Source of the DNA: Bradyrhizobium sp. AZCC 2262
GTDB lineage: Bacteria; Pseudomonadota; Alphaproteobacteria; Rhizobiales; Xanthobacteraceae
Direction of reading: 5' to 3'
DNA length: 64,000 nucleotides
Assembly: GCF_036924535.1 (NCBI RefSeq)
Contig: NZ_JAZHRT010000001.1
Coordinates: 8,370,001 to 8,434,000 of the forward strand
Below are positions 61,891 through 64,000 of the stretch, piece after piece; within the stretch, counting starts at the first letter, position 1; each line of letters opens with the position of its first letter. Below the pieces are notes generated by a model, which searched no databases, was not told the origin of the DNA, and was given only the letters and a program-made list of their open reading frames with translations. The translations under genes and the position numbers were made by a program.

Positions 61891-62649
61891 CTACTCATTC
61901 CCCGGGTTGAAATCTTCGCCGGGGGCGGCAGGCGCGGCCATGCTGTCGGGGCGCGGGCCATGCGGCCGGCGGCGCCGGCGCGGGAAACGCTCACCGCCGC
62001 GGCCCTCTTCATACCCGCCCGGTGCGCCGTTCACCTGCGGCTGCGGGCCGGTGATGAAGGAGGGCAGGCGATCGACGCCACCGCCGGTGTCGGCAATCAC
62101 CGGCTGCGGCTGGGACTGGGGTTGCGGCTGATATTGCGGCTGCGGACGGTGCTCGCGTTCGCGATGATGCTCGCGCGGCTGCTGGTCGCGGTAAGGCTGG
62201 CCGTCGCCGCGCTGATCACGCGGATTGTTGTCGCGGACGTAGGGCTGCGGCTGCTGCGGGGCGAAGCCCGGTTCCTGGCCGAAATGCGAGAAGCTCTCGC
62301 CATCGTCGTCGCCGTCTTCCGTCGTAGGCTGCATTTCGGTGTCGACGCGCGGCTGCGGCTGGTTCTGCCGGAACTGCTCCTGCGCGGCTGCGATCAGGCG
62401 GAAATAATGTTCGGCGTGCTGGTAGTAGTTCTCGGCCGCGACCGGGTCGCCGGAAGAGCGCGCGTCACGCGCCAGCTGAACGTATTTTTCGGCGACGTGC
62501 GAGGCGGTGCCGCGGATCTTGATATCGGGCCCGTTCGATTCGAACACCCGGGTCATCGGGTTTTGACCGCGCCGGTTATTGTTGTTGCTGTTGTTGTTGT
62601 TGTTATTATTCCGGTTACGCATCCGCTTGTTGTTCTGACCGTTTCTCAT
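61891..62649 (-). CDS. DUF4167 domain-containing protein with poly-Asn start
   Basis: This 252-residue protein starts MRNGQNNKRMRNRN and then has nearly twelve Asn in a row with one Ser (about residues 13-25). The conserved DUF4167 core follows (about 30-100): TRVFESNGPDIKIRGTASHVAEKYVQLARDARSSGDPVAAENYYQHAEHYFRLI, a helical repeat-like module. The rest is Gln/Pro/Arg-rich and disordered. DUF4167 proteins are specific to alphaproteobacteria, and the adjacent prmC is a usual neighbour. The RNG/RRRRR patches hint at nucleic-acid binding. Function is unproven. Confidence 0.93.
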   Translation of the reverse strand: MRNGQNNKRMRNRNNNNNNNSNNNNRRGQNPMTRVFESNGPDIKIRGTASHVAEKYVQLARDARSSGDPVAAENYYQHAEHYFRLIAAAQEQFRQNQPQPRVDTEMQPTTEDGDDDGESFSHFGQEPGFAPQQPQPYVRDNNPRDQRGDGQPYRDQQPREHHREREHRPQPQYQPQPQSQPQPVIADTGGGVDRLPSFITGPQPQVNGAPGGYEEGRGGERFPRRRRRPHGPRPDSMAAPAAPGEDFNPGNE

Positions 62650-63139
62650 GTCTCGCCTTTATTCCAGCCCTGAAGTTATGCAGTTGCCGTCGTAGCCTGA
62701 TCCGACCCGGCGCGCGCCGAGGTGCACCGAATCACGATGCCGTTCAGATTCATGTCGTCGATTTCGCCAACCATCGCGTTCAGCAAAGACGCGTTCCCCA
62801 ACCGGCGGCGTACATTCGCCCGCCGGACCAAAATCGTTCAGCCTGCCAAAACCAGCCTAATCGTCTTGCGTGACGGCTTCGCGTGACCAGCTGTTGCGTA
62901 AGTCTTCAAGCGCAATATCAGGCTTTCGTTCGCTTTACGGTCGAGAGCAGCACAGCTCCAGCTATTGCGCTCAATTCGACCTGCTTTTGGAACCTTTCAC
63001 CCGGCGGGCTCTCGTTTCGAGAACTCTGGCCTCACCCGCATCGTCTTACGGGGCCAGTAACCCTGGACCGATGTTGTGGCCGGAACGTAGTCGCTCCCGG
63101 GGAATATTCCAAGGGGTTTTTTTGCGTTCCAAAAGGACT
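62650..63139. other. 490-base gap between prmC and DUF4167 gene
   Basis: No gene, RNA or repeat of the types seen elsewhere was recognised. Both neighbours are on the minus strand, so this is the 3' side of prmC and the leader of the DUF4167 gene. A plus-strand frame at 62870-63217 runs into the 3' end of prmC and lacks a ribosome binding site and natural composition. A long leader or promoter is the simplest reading. Confidence 0.4.
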
Positions 63140-64000
63140 TTATCGGGCCATTTTGTGGCCCGCCACCGCCCTCGGAATGCCCGCCAGGTCCGCTTTGGGG
63201 GCTGTTGCGGGCGTTAACCCTGCCGCTGTCATCAGGGCTTCAATCAGGCCGCTTTGGTCTTGTCCGGCTTCGACGACCAGGAGGGCGCCCGGCGCCAAAA
63301 GACGGGCTGCCTGGGGAATCAGCGTGCGGTAGGCGTCCAGCCCGTCGGCGCCGCCGTCGAGCGCGGCCAGCGGATCGTGATTCGCCACCTCCGCCGCCAG
63401 ACCGGCAATGTCCGACGAGCGGATATAGGGCGGATTCGAAACGATCAGATCGAACAGGCCAGCCAATCCGCTCGCATAATCGCAGGCGATGAATGTCGCG
63501 CGATCCGACAGGCCTGCGCGCGCGGCGTTGGACTTGGCGGTTTGCAAGGCTTCCTCCGAAATGTCGGTTCCGAATCCCTTCGCTGCAGGCAACTCGGACA
63601 ACAGCGCCAACAGAATTGCACCTGAACCGGTGCCGAGATCGGCGATACGCAACGAACGATCGAGTTCGCCGCCTGCGCGCAGCATCTGCAGCGCCAGTTC
63701 GACTACCGTCTCGGTGTCCGGCCGCGGCACCAGCGTCGCGGGCGAAAGTTGCAGCGGCAGTCCCCAGAATTCCTTTTGCCCGAGAATACGGGCGACCGGT
63801 TCGCCCGCGAGGCGACGGCGGGCGAATTCGTCGAGGCGTGCCGACTCGTCCGAGGTGAGTTGGCGCCGTGCGGCCGATATCAAGCCGGTCAGGTCGAGGC
63901 CGAGTGCATGGCCTGTCAGAATCCGCGCGTCGAGTTCGGCCGAATCGATGGCGGCGGTTTTGAATTGTGCGGTAAGTGCGCGCCGCGCGGCCTCGACAGT
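63140..64000 (-). CDS. prmC: Release factor glutamine-N5 methyltransferase (5' end outside window)
   Basis: The frame is open through 64000 to the window edge, giving 286 residues plus a missing short N terminus; the TTG at 63883 is internal. PrmC (HemK) methylates the Gln of the GGQ motif in release factors RF1 and RF2. Visible parts: a helical N-terminal domain (AELDARILTGHALGLDLTGL), the SAM-binding IADLGTGSGAILLALLSELP, and the catalytic NPPY in DLIVSNPPYIRSSDI. prfA usually lies just upstream, i.e. beyond the right edge. Confidence 0.96.
   Translation of the reverse strand, partial: TVEAARRALTAQFKTAAIDSAELDARILTGHALGLDLTGLISAARRQLTSDESARLDEFARRRLAGEPVARILGQKEFWGLPLQLSPATLVPRPDTETVVELALQMLRAGGELDRSLRIADLGTGSGAILLALLSELPAAKGFGTDISEEALQTAKSNAARAGLSDRATFIACDYASGLAGLFDLIVSNPPYIRSSDIAGLAAEVANHDPLAALDGGADGLDAYRTLIPQAARLLAPGALLVVEAGQDQSGLIEALMTAAGLTPATAPKADLAGIPRAVAGHKMAR

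Noticed and set aside
62870..63217. Plus-strand frame in the prmC-DUF4167 gap
   Set aside because: It runs into the 3' end of prmC, has no ribosome binding site, and its Ser/Arg-rich product has no recognisable feature.

Overview
The window looks like a stretch of chromosome from a high-GC alphaproteobacterium of the Rhizobiales, most likely Bradyrhizobium or a close relative. This is inferred from gene content (glnD, mutS, zur, ispG, phaR/phaA/phaB, gloB, a DUF4167 protein and prmC), from the predicted proteins, and from many short dispersed palindromic repeats between genes. No database search was possible. Both ends cut genes: a DUF1800 gene runs in from the left, and prmC runs off the right.

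Layout. 1-3.6 kb: a secreted DUF1800/DUF1501 pair, a small Cys-rich exported protein and a repeat-filled gap. 3.6-14.6 kb: glnD and mutS flank an Ssu/Tau-type ABC importer, an OsmC protein, a membrane protein with an internal duplication and a double GrlR-like protein. 14.9-31.1 kb: an aromatic and hydroaromatic catabolic island. It holds pcaF, pcaHG, a third intradiol dioxygenase, a TIM-barrel protein, a LysR regulator, an NAD-type shikimate/quinate dehydrogenase, a five-gene Liv-type ABC transporter, the relic of a Gfo/Idh/MocA dehydrogenase, a QuiC-type 3-dehydroshikimate dehydratase fused to an HPPD-like half, an exported tannase-family esterase and an EamA transporter. 31.2-36 kb: an ArsR/SRPBCC/GyrI-like group and a MarR-EmrA-EmrB efflux operon, each with a palindromic operator candidate. 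36-47.3 kb: zur, an EamA transporter, a sulfurtransferase, ispG, a TauD-type and a Rieske oxygenase, an Na+/H+ antiporter, an FAD oxidoreductase, a recent tandem NTF2-like pair and a GFA protein. 47.5-55.3 kb: a caspase-like protein, a DUF1345 protein, farnesyl diphosphate synthase, mtgA, rpmF, a membrane protein with a SPEVx-repeat tail and a degenerate-GGDEF/EAL protein. 55.4-64 kb: the PHB genes phaR, phaA and phaB, then EamA, DUF985, gloB, a methyltransferase, DUF4167 and prmC.

How the island may work (inference from families and order): an exported esterase could release hydroxyaromatic or quinate-type acids from plant esters. A dedicated ABC importer would take them up. The AroE-like enzyme would oxidise quinate or shikimate, QuiC would make protocatechuate, PcaHG would open the ring, and PcaF would finish the beta-ketoadipate route. 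A perfect T-N11-A palindrome lies between the LysR gene and the dehydrogenase gene and is the best candidate for its control site. Dehydroquinase and PcaB, C, D, I and J are not in the window.

The intergenic repeats deserve attention. Five two-hairpin elements of about 120-140 bp show compensatory base changes in their stems, and one of them seems to supply the ribosome binding site of the next gene. No tRNA, rRNA, CRISPR array, prophage or insertion sequence was recognised.
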